Positions 14,506-22,214 of a DNA stretch of 29,575 nucleotides are shown one piece after another. Under the pieces are notes generated by a model. That model saw only the letters and a program-made list of their open reading frames with translations. It did no database searches and had not been told where the DNA came from. Position numbers and translations under genes: made by a program. This stretch comes from DASWRT01 sp036403035 (GTDB taxonomy: Bacteria; Pseudomonadota; Alphaproteobacteria; ATCC43930; CGMCC-115725): the NCBI GenBank assembly GCA_036403035.1, contig DASWRT010000497.1:1-29575 (forward strand), read 5' to 3'. How positions within the stretch are numbered: position 1 is the first letter of the stretch; each line of letters begins with the position of its first letter.

Positions 14506-14778
14506 AGGGGAAAGAGACAACCTGAATCGGGGATCGGGGGGATGATTGGGGATCGGGGGGATATTGAAAAAGAGAACGCTTTGACGCGAAGGTTTCGCGG
14601 AGAACGCGACGGTAAGGCTTCTTGCGCGCCGCAGGCGCGCAGTCATTCCCTTTGCGGCCTTCGCGTGCACTTCGCGCCCATTGCGTTGAAACGTGAGTTT
14701 TGTTTTTCCCTGATCCCCCACCATCCCCCCGATCCCCAATCATCCCCCCGATCTCCAATTCACGTTTTCCATTTCCCT
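14506..14778. repeat. Palindromic repeat with G-run arms, inserted between livG and livF
   Basis: The left arm starts GGGGAAAGAGACAACCTG and continues with G-runs at 14529-14532, 14536-14541, 14548-14551 and 14555-14560. The right arm carries matching C-runs at 14715-14719, 14725-14730, 14734-14737 and 14743-14748. Inside are related arms with ACGCGAAGG and CCTTCGCGT sequences, and at the centre a perfect hairpin TGCGCGCC-GCA-GGCGCGCA (14623-14641). The same design occurs at 27704-27982. It explains the whole 305-bp gap between the two genes except the livF ribosome binding site AAGAGG near 14795. Confidence 0.85.
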
Positions 14779-14806
14779 TCGACCGCGCGCCGCCAAGAGG
14801 CACGGG

Positions 14807-15508
<702 letters not shown>

Positions 15509-15567
15509 CGCCGTCCGGCTGCACGCCGCACTCTCCGCGCCGCGCGTCGCGGCCTGCTCTCCTGCCG

Positions 15568-16494
15568 TCAGCTTCGGCCGACATCCACCTTGTCGAGCGC
15601 CGCCCGCAGGCCCTTCGCGAGTTTCCCGGCGTCGTCGTTCGCCCAGAAATGCATGAAGAAGAGCCGCGGCTGGTCGTCGAGCATGTGGTTGTGCAGCGCC
15701 GTGACCTCGATGCCGCCAGCACGCAGCGCCCGCAGCACCGGGTTGACCTCCTGCGCCGTCAGCACGAAGTCGCCGGTGATCGCCGCCTTGCCGCCGCCGG
15801 TCGGCTGGAAGTTGATCGCGATCGCCGATCCCATGGCCGGCGGGATATCCATCCCGCCGTCCTGAACCGGCGCCCCGCGCGGCACGCTGACCTGATAGAC
15901 GCCGCCGACGATACGTCCCTTGTAGCCGAGGACGCCGTCGATCGAGGCCGTGTCGAGATCGGCCGGCGCCGGCGAAGGACCGCCGGCTACGGACGGCGAC
16001 GGCGGCTGCGAGCTGCCGCTGGCGGCCGTCTCCGTCAGTGGCGTACCGCTCAGGGCGAGCGCGTCATGCAGCACCGTCGCGAGCGCGACCGGCTCGCCCC
16101 GGCCGAGCACGTGCATGTACAGCGTCGCGGGCGCGGCGCGCAGCAGGTGGTTGTGCAGTGCGGTGATCTCGATGCCGCTCTCGACGAGCCTCTGCATCAC
16201 CGGGTTCACCTCCGTCTCGGTCAGCACGAGGTCACCCATCACCATCGCCGTGTCGTTGCCCATCGGCGCAAAGGCGAGCCAGGAGCCGAGCGCCAGCGAT
16301 GGCTTGATCTCGACGCCGTCCAGCGTGACGTGCAGGTCGCTGCGCGGCAGGCCGACGCGGTAGACGCCGCCCGGCATCTCGGCGCCCGGCCTGCCGAACG
16401 CCGCGGCAACCTTGTCCCAGACCGGATCGGCGAGCGCGACCGAGGGCAGAAGTACGAATGCGGCGACGGCGGCACTATGGATGATCGTCTTCAT
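15568..16494 (-). CDS. Exported two-domain DUF1259 protein
   Basis: 308 residues from ATG 16494, preceded by GAGGAGG. A signal peptide (TIIHSAAVAAFVLLPSVALA) is predicted to be cleaved before DPVWD. Two related DUF1259 (LppY/LpqO-type) domains follow at about 24-155 and 178-305. Each contains a G-x-V-Y-x-V strand, a GDxVLTxxEVNPV motif and ITALHNH or VTALHNH (H114, H116; H268, H270). The linker is Pro/Ser-rich. The biochemical role of the family is not established. It is the last gene of a leftward unit with chrA and the rhodanese-ChrB gene, which suggests a link to metal or oxidative stress. Confidence 0.87.
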   Translation of the reverse strand: MKTIIHSAAVAAFVLLPSVALADPVWDKVAAAFGRPGAEMPGGVYRVGLPRSDLHVTLDGVEIKPSLALGSWLAFAPMGNDTAMVMGDLVLTETEVNPVMQRLVESGIEITALHNHLLRAAPATLYMHVLGRGEPVALATVLHDALALSGTPLTETAASGSSQPPSPSVAGGPSPAPADLDTASIDGVLGYKGRIVGGVYQVSVPRGAPVQDGGMDIPPAMGSAIAINFQPTGGGKAAITGDFVLTAQEVNPVLRALRAGGIEVTALHNHMLDDQPRLFFMHFWANDDAGKLAKGLRAALDKVDVGRS

Positions 16495-16596
16495 CGGCGT
16501 CCTCCTCATGGTTGTTCGTCCGTGCCTCTGGACGGGCCGTTCGGCCGTGGCGGATTGAGCGGCAGCGGCGCGGCCGGTCCGGCTCAGCGGGGCGGA

Positions 16597-18039
16597 TCAT
16601 CGGATCGCTCCGAGCAGATGGAGGATGATGCCCGCGACCGAGCACGCAGCGAGCGTTCGGATCATCCCGATCTTCGTGCGAAAGATCGCGACGATGGCGG
16701 CGAGCGAGAGCGCGAGCGCCCACGGGTCGACGCTGCCGGGCAGCGGCGCCTCGAACGACAGGCCGGCGGGGCCGCGGATCGGCGCGCTCGCCGCGAAGAC
16801 CGTGTGCAGCGCGAACCAGACCGCGAGGTTCAGGATGACGCCGACGACCGCGGCGGTGATCCCGGCGAGCGCGCCGTTCAGCAGGGCGTTGCCGCGGAGC
16901 CGCTCGATCCACGGAGCCCCAAGCCCGATCCAGAGGAAGCAGGGGACGAAGGTGCACCACGTCGCGAGCAGGCCGCCGAGCGCGCCGGCGAGCATCGGCG
17001 GCAGCGCGCCGGGCGCGCGGAATGCCGCCATGAAGCCGACGAACTGAACGACCATGATGAGCGGTCCCGGCGTGGTCTCGGCCATCCCGAGACCGTCCAG
17101 CATCTCGCCCGGCCGCAGCCAGCCGTAGGTCTCGACCGCCTGCTGCGCCATGTAGGCGAGCACCGCGTAGGCGCCGCCGAAGGTCACGACCGCCATCTTC
17201 GAGAAGAAGAGGCCGACGTCGGTGAAGACGTCGCCGGTGCCGAGCGCCGCCGCGAGCGCGGCGACCGGCACGAGCCAGAGCAGGAGCCAGACGGCGGCGA
17301 CGCGGAGCGCGCGGGCGGCGGTCGGCCGCGCATGCTCGGGCAGTTCCCCGTCGTCGGGCAGCAGCGGCGCCTTCGTCTCGTCGGCAGCCGCGCGACTGCC
17401 ACCGTGACCGCCGACGCCCGCCCGGAACGACGGCGAGCCGGCGCGGGCGGCGGCGGCGCCGACGAAAGCGGCCGTCAGGATGATCAGCGGGAACGGCACG
17501 CGGAAGAAGAAGATCGCGACGAACGCCGCGGCGGCGATCCCGATCATCGCGCGGTTCTTCAGCGCCCGGCCGCCGACGCGATGCACCGCGTGGAGGACGA
17601 TCGCGAGCACCGCCGCCTTCAGCCCGAAGAACAGGGCGGCGACGGCGGGAACGCTGCCGAACGCCGCGTAGACGACGCTCAGCGCCATGATCGAGACGAC
17701 GCCCGGCAGCACGAACAGCCCGCCCGCCGCGACGCCGCCCGGCCAGCCATGCATCAGCCAGCCGATATAGGTGGCGAGCTGCTGCGCCTCCGGGCCCGGC
17801 AGCAGCATGCAGTAGCTGAGCGCGTGCAGGAACCGGCGCTCGCCGATCCAGCGTCGCTCCTCGACGAGGATGCGGTGCATCACGGCGATCTGACCCGCAG
17901 GCCCGCCGAAGCTGAGCGCGGCGACGCGGAGCCAGACACGCATCGCCTCGCCGAACGTGACGCCATGCGGCGGGGCATCGGCCGGATGCATGGAAGCGGC
18001 GGCGGCGGCAGCGGCCGAGGCACGCGGCGAGACAGCCAT
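16597..18039 (-). CDS. chrA: Chromate transporter ChrA, two-domain form
   Basis: 480 residues from ATG 18039, with GAGAGAG upstream. Two homologous halves are seen. The first has RVAALSFGGPAGQIAVMH and LLPGPEAQQLATYIGWL, the second has KMAVVTFGGAYAVLAYMAQQ and TTPGPLIMVVQFVGF. These are the paired CHR motifs of the long ChrA family, with about ten membrane segments and a charged cytoplasmic linker near 205-245. It exports chromate from the cytoplasm. It starts 14 bp downstream of the rhodanese-ChrB gene, so the two are co-transcribed. A frame running further upstream overlaps that gene and is not credible. Confidence 0.93.
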   Translation of the reverse strand: MAVSPRASAAAAAAASMHPADAPPHGVTFGEAMRVWLRVAALSFGGPAGQIAVMHRILVEERRWIGERRFLHALSYCMLLPGPEAQQLATYIGWLMHGWPGGVAAGGLFVLPGVVSIMALSVVYAAFGSVPAVAALFFGLKAAVLAIVLHAVHRVGGRALKNRAMIGIAAAAFVAIFFFRVPFPLIILTAAFVGAAAARAGSPSFRAGVGGHGGSRAAADETKAPLLPDDGELPEHARPTAARALRVAAVWLLLWLVPVAALAAALGTGDVFTDVGLFFSKMAVVTFGGAYAVLAYMAQQAVETYGWLRPGEMLDGLGMAETTPGPLIMVVQFVGFMAAFRAPGALPPMLAGALGGLLATWCTFVPCFLWIGLGAPWIERLRGNALLNGALAGITAAVVGVILNLAVWFALHTVFAASAPIRGPAGLSFEAPLPGSVDPWALALSLAAIVAIFRTKIGMIRTLAACSVAGIILHLLGAIR

Positions 18040-18053
18040 CTCTCTCGAGCCGC

Positions 18054-18869
18054 TCAACCGGCCGGCTTCCAGTTGTGCGTCTCGTCCTGGCACGACCGGC
18101 ACCATGCGTAAAGCGCGTCGTAGACTGTCATTCCCTGCTCCAGCATCGCGTGGTCGTCGTCCGGATGGAGCGCCGACAGGCCGAGCGAAAACGCGAGGAG
18201 CCCGGCGGATTGCGGGGTGAGTTCGGGCCGTCCGGTGTCGGCGCCGCGCACGATCAGGGCGAGCCGGTCGAGCGCCGGGTCGGCGATGCCGTAGACGCGC
18301 AGGAAACCGTCGAAGCTGCAAAGCTCGCCGTCGTGCGAGAACGGCTCGGCGCCGGGGATGTCGTAGGCGGTCGCGCCGGTCTCGGCCGCGACGGCGAACA
18401 CGCGCTCGGTCGGCACGTAGAGGAACGCGGCCTCGGGGTCGATGAAGCGGCGGATCAGCCACGGGCAGGCGATGCGGTCGACCTTGGGCCGCTCGCGCGT
18501 CACCCATCGGCTCGGGCCGGAACCGGGCCTGGAGACCTTACGCCGCGTCGGCAGCTTGCCCTCGACCCAGGCCGCGATGCCGCCGTCGAGATATGACGCG
18601 TCGATGCCGGCGGCGCGCAGCGCGGATGCGGCGTCCCGGCTCGCTTCATGGCCGTGGACGCAATAGACCACCACGGGTCGCCCCGCGGGAAGGTCGCAGC
18701 GCCAGCGATCGACGTCCTCGGGCGGACGCCGGATCGCGCCGGCGATCATGATGCCGTCGGCATCGAACGCGGACGCACGGCGAACATCGACGACGGTCGG
18801 CGCGTATGCCGTGCCGAGCCGCGAATGAAGGGTCTGGGGAACGATAGAAGGAAGGCTTTGTCGATCCAT
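18054..18869 (-). CDS. Rhodanese / ChrB C-terminal domain fusion, chromate resistance
   Basis: 271 residues. The N-terminal rhodanese domain (about 1-105) has the active-site loop VVVYCVHGHEAS with C70. The C-terminal ChrB domain (about 125-265) begins RPKVDRIACPWLIRRFIDPEA, the hallmark of that family, and ends CRSCQDETHNW. GAGGAG lies upstream of ATG 18869. ChrB proteins sense chromate or regulate chrA. In this fusion the usual ChrB N-terminal region is replaced by a sulfurtransferase-like domain, so a role in chromate reduction or thiol chemistry is possible but unproven. It heads the operon with chrA and the DUF1259 gene. Confidence 0.9.
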   Translation of the reverse strand: MDRQSLPSIVPQTLHSRLGTAYAPTVVDVRRASAFDADGIMIAGAIRRPPEDVDRWRCDLPAGRPVVVYCVHGHEASRDAASALRAAGIDASYLDGGIAAWVEGKLPTRRKVSRPGSGPSRWVTRERPKVDRIACPWLIRRFIDPEAAFLYVPTERVFAVAAETGATAYDIPGAEPFSHDGELCSFDGFLRVYGIADPALDRLALIVRGADTGRPELTPQSAGLLAFSLGLSALHPDDDHAMLEQGMTVYDALYAWCRSCQDETHNWKPAG

Positions 18870-19232
18870 GCGGGCGCACTCCTCGCGTCGCGAGAATTGC
18901 GCAGAGCTTGGACGACTACGGCCGTCTTACGGGGGGTCTGCCGTGCCCCCGACCGCAGGAGACTACGACTGCTGCGGGACGTTCGCAAGGACATCCATGC
19001 GGGCACGTCGCGGTCGCATCATGTGCTCCCTGAATCGGTCATTCCTATTTGCTACCGACAGCTGGCCCGCATTGATGATCTCGCTCTTTTCGGCGAAAAG
19101 AGATGAGGACGCGGGCGACCCTGGCCAGCCCGGTCGAGGGCGTTGGGGCGCCGCGCTTTCAGCCTGGACCGTCGCCGGTCTGCGCGACCACCGCCCGTGG
19201 GAGAGCAGCAACAGCGGACAAAGGAGGACGGC
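18870..19232. other. Intergenic region between divergent genes
   Basis: About 360 bp between the chromate operon and the LVIVD-repeat gene. It contains a perfect hairpin CTCTTTTC-GGC-GAAAAGAG at 19084-19102 and a smaller GGGGG/CCCCC stem near 18930-18950. No T-tract follows the hairpins. No convincing gene was found, and the promoters of both flanking units should lie here. Confidence 0.5.
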
Positions 19233-20672
19233 ATGAAGCTGCGCAGGGGCTGTTGTCTTGCAGCCGTGCTGCTGGTGGCGGCCTTGCCGGCGAAGACATT
19301 CGGCCAAGCCGCGCCGGACGCGGCGGACATGCGGCTCGTCGGATGGAACGATCTGCAGGCGCGTAGCGCGTACCAGCCGACGATCCATCGACAGAACGGC
19401 CGCTGGATCGCCTATATCGGCCATCACGGCGGCACCAGGGCGGCGCCGAAACCGCTCAATCCGCTGACCGGCCAGCCGGAATTCAACGGCACCTCGATCC
19501 TCGACGTCACCGATCCGGCGCATCCGAAATATCTGTTCCACATCCCCGGCGAGGAGGGGCTGGATGAGAGCGGCGGTGCGCAGATGGTGCGCGTGTGCGA
19601 CGGCCGGACGTTGCCCAAGAGCGATCCGGCGAAGACCTATATGCTGCGCACCTTCGGCAACACGGCACACGAGATCTGGGACGTAACCACGCCGGAGCGG
19701 CCGACGCTGTTGACGGTGGTCGCCAAGGATCTCATGGGCACGCATAAGAACTGGTGGGAATGCGACACCGGGATCGCCTATCTCGTTTCCGGCGTGCACG
19801 ACTGGCGCGTGCATCGGATGTCGCAGATCTTTGATTTGAGCGATCCCGCGCATCCCGTCTTCGTCCGCAATTTCGGGCTGGTCGGCCAGCAGCCCGGCGC
19901 GACGGCCGACCCGGTTCCGACCATGCTGCACGGTCCGATCTCGACCGGGCCCAGGGGAAACCGGGTCTATTTCGGATATGGCACGAACAGCGGCGGCATC
20001 CTCCAGATCGTCGACCGCGACAAGCTGCTGAACGGTCCGAAGGAACCGACGCCTGAGAACCTGCTGGCGCCGCAGGTCGGCCGGCTCGATCTCTCGCCGC
20101 TCGTCGGCGCGCACACCGCCTTTCCGATGCTCGGCGTCGAGATTCCGGAGTTCGCTCATGACGGCGCCGGCCGCGTGCGCGACTTCGTCGTAATCACCGA
20201 CGAGGCGATCGCGAACGAGTGCCGCGAGGCGCGCCAGATGGTCTGGTTCGTCGACGTCACGGTGGAGGCGAAGCCGTTCCCGGTGGCGAACTACACGGCG
20301 CGGGAGGAGGACGGCGATTATTGCAAGCGCGGTGGCCGCTTCGGCACGCATTCCTCGAACGAGAACATGACTCCGATCTATTACAAGCGGCTGATGTTCT
20401 TCGCGCATTTCAATGCCGGCGTCCGCGCCGTCGACGTGCGCGACCCGTTCCGCCCGGTCGAGGTCGCTCACTACGTCCCGGCGGTCACCGCGGCGACCGT
20501 GCCGCGCTGCGTGACCGACGACGGCGTCGAGCACTGCAAGACGGCGATCCAGACCAACAATGTCGAGGTCGACGACCGGGGCTACATCTACATCGTCGAC
20601 CGTGCGAATACCGGCCTGCACGTCCTCGAACTCACCGGTGCGGCGCGGAAGATCATGAACCTCCCGGACTGA
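19233..20672 (+). CDS. Exported LVIVD-repeat beta-propeller protein
   Basis: 479 residues from ATG 19233, with AGGAGG seven bases upstream. The signal peptide is LAAVLLVAALPAKTFGQA. The mature protein has repeated propeller blades with D-V/L-S/T-D-P-A-H-P motifs (ILDVTDPAHPKYLFHIPG, IFDLSDPAHPVFVRNFG, VDVRDPFRPVEVAHYVP) typical of LVIVD proteins, plus several conserved His and Cys residues. It is probably a secreted or periplasmic binding or scaffold protein. No enzyme function can be assigned. It stands alone, convergent with the serine hydrolase gene 49 bp downstream. Confidence 0.85.
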   Translation: MKLRRGCCLAAVLLVAALPAKTFGQAAPDAADMRLVGWNDLQARSAYQPTIHRQNGRWIAYIGHHGGTRAAPKPLNPLTGQPEFNGTSILDVTDPAHPKYLFHIPGEEGLDESGGAQMVRVCDGRTLPKSDPAKTYMLRTFGNTAHEIWDVTTPERPTLLTVVAKDLMGTHKNWWECDTGIAYLVSGVHDWRVHRMSQIFDLSDPAHPVFVRNFGLVGQQPGATADPVPTMLHGPISTGPRGNRVYFGYGTNSGGILQIVDRDKLLNGPKEPTPENLLAPQVGRLDLSPLVGAHTAFPMLGVEIPEFAHDGAGRVRDFVVITDEAIANECREARQMVWFVDVTVEAKPFPVANYTAREEDGDYCKRGGRFGTHSSNENMTPIYYKRLMFFAHFNAGVRAVDVRDPFRPVEVAHYVPAVTAATVPRCVTDDGVEHCKTAIQTNNVEVDDRGYIYIVDRANTGLHVLELTGAARKIMNLPD

Positions 20673-20721
20673 AATGCGGCGAAAGCCGGCGAGGCTTCCT
20701 CCTCAGTGGCATCGGCGCCGT

Positions 20722-22074
20722 CTAATCGACGACGGCCTCGTAAACGAGCGCGTTGATCGCTTGCCTGTAATGCCACCGGATCGGCCCCGGCGAGTGCGCC
20801 ATGAAGACGACCGCGAGGTCCTCTTTCGGGTCCGCCCACCAGTTCGTTCCGCTTGCCCCCGGCCAGGAGAAGTCCCCGACCGATCCCATGAGGCGGACGA
20901 TGCCGGGCGTGCGGCGGACTGCCAGGCCAAGGCCGAATCCATAGTCGGCGCGGGTCGGGTCGGCGTTTCCGATCAGGTTCTTCACATCGGGCCCAAGCTG
21001 ATCGGCCAGCATGTATTCGACCGTCTTGCGCCCGAGAATCCGCGTTCCGCCGAACGTGCCGTGGTTGAGCAGCATGACGGCGAAGCGCAGATAATCGCTC
21101 GCGGTCGAGACCGCGCAGCCGCCGCCGCACTCGAACTTGGTCGGCCGGGTCGCGTCCGGCTCCATCGTCTGCGGCCGGCCGGTGTCGGGATCGGTCGGCA
21201 ATGCCTTTGCGTAGCGCTCGACCTTGTCGGGAGGAACCACGAATCCAGTGTCGACCATCCCGAGTGGTTGAAAGAGGTGCGCTTGCAGATAGTGCCCGAG
21301 CGTCTGTTCGGTGACCGACTCGACGACGAGACCGAGCACATCGAGCCCGAAGCCATAATCCCAGACCGTGCCGGGTTGGTACAGCAAAGGCAGAGAGCCG
21401 AGCCGGTCGAGGAATTCGGCTCCGGTCATGCTCATCGCCGCAGCGCCGCTGCCGGACGGGTACATCTTGTGCACGGCGGTCGAGCCGCGTCCGCCGTAGA
21501 TGAGGCCGGACGTATGCCGCATAAGATCCTGAATCGTGATCGCCCTCGCGGCGGGCACGGTGCCGGTCATGTTCTGCCCGGTTTCGTCGCGCTGTGCGAC
21601 CTTCATCTCGCCGAACTGCTTCAGGTATTTCGCGACGGGATCGTCGATGAGGAGAGTCCCCTGCTCGTACAGCGTCAGCGCCGCCACGGCAGTCATCGGC
21701 TTGGTCATCGACGCGATATTGAAGATCGTGTCCGTCGTCATCGGGACGCCGGATGCCTTGTCCCGATAGCCGAACGCCTCGAAATAGACGAGCTTGCCCT
21801 TGCGCGCGATGGCGAGCACGGCGCCGGGGATCCGGCCCCGCTCGACGTCGCTATTCAGCACGCCGGCGATCCTCGCCAGACGGTCGGACGACATGCCGAC
21901 ATCTTCCGGAGCGGCGCGCGGCAGCGGCGGCGCGGCCGTGTTCATGACCGGCGCACCAGCCGCTGCCGCCTTTGACAGCGGCGTCTGCACTGGCGGCTGT
22001 TGAGCGCAGACCGTGAATGAGATGATGCTCGCGAATAGAAAGGCGGCAAGGCCATACCCAATTCTGCTGGTCAC
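20722..22074 (-). CDS. Exported serine hydrolase, beta-lactamase (class C/EstB) fold
   Basis: 450 residues from GTG 22074, chosen because GGGGAGA lies 6 nt upstream; a TTG at 22089 would itself overlap that site. The signal peptide is GYGLAAFLFASIISFTVCAQ. The S-x-x-K motif SMTK (S122, K125) lies in FNIASMTKPMTAVAALTLYEQG, and DYGFGLDVLGLVVE supplies the tyrosine motif. ADYGFGLGLAV and PGASGTNWWADPKED follow. These are features of class C beta-lactamase-like esterases and peptidases (CubicO group). A lactonase or esterase is more likely than true beta-lactam hydrolysis. It is the last gene of a same-strand set with the molybdenum hydroxylase, MFS and GntR genes. Confidence 0.88.
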   Translation of the reverse strand: MTSRIGYGLAAFLFASIISFTVCAQQPPVQTPLSKAAAAGAPVMNTAAPPLPRAAPEDVGMSSDRLARIAGVLNSDVERGRIPGAVLAIARKGKLVYFEAFGYRDKASGVPMTTDTIFNIASMTKPMTAVAALTLYEQGTLLIDDPVAKYLKQFGEMKVAQRDETGQNMTGTVPAARAITIQDLMRHTSGLIYGGRGSTAVHKMYPSGSGAAAMSMTGAEFLDRLGSLPLLYQPGTVWDYGFGLDVLGLVVESVTEQTLGHYLQAHLFQPLGMVDTGFVVPPDKVERYAKALPTDPDTGRPQTMEPDATRPTKFECGGGCAVSTASDYLRFAVMLLNHGTFGGTRILGRKTVEYMLADQLGPDVKNLIGNADPTRADYGFGLGLAVRRTPGIVRLMGSVGDFSWPGASGTNWWADPKEDLAVVFMAHSPGPIRWHYRQAINALVYEAVVD

Positions 22075-22214
22075 CAAGCGTCTCCCCAAAAATGATGACG
22101 CGGCGCGCCTTGATTAAATGAGCCGTTGGTCAGGATAGTCCCGCCACGCGAAGCCGGACAGGCGATTCGGGTTCTTACGGTTCACCGGAACGGCTCCCGG
22201 CCGGCGAGCACGGA

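Noticed and set aside
14506..14778. CRISPR array or tandem repeat
   Set aside because: The repeated units are arranged as inverted arms with a central hairpin, not as regularly spaced direct repeats with unique spacers.
18963..20621. 552-codon minus-strand frame opposite the LVIVD-repeat gene
   Set aside because: Antisense frame with biased composition; the plus-strand gene has a signal peptide, repeats and a strong ribosome binding site.
20722..22074. True beta-lactamase conferring antibiotic resistance
   Set aside because: Only the general class C/esterase fold motifs are visible; the CubicO/EstB group mostly contains esterases and peptidases.
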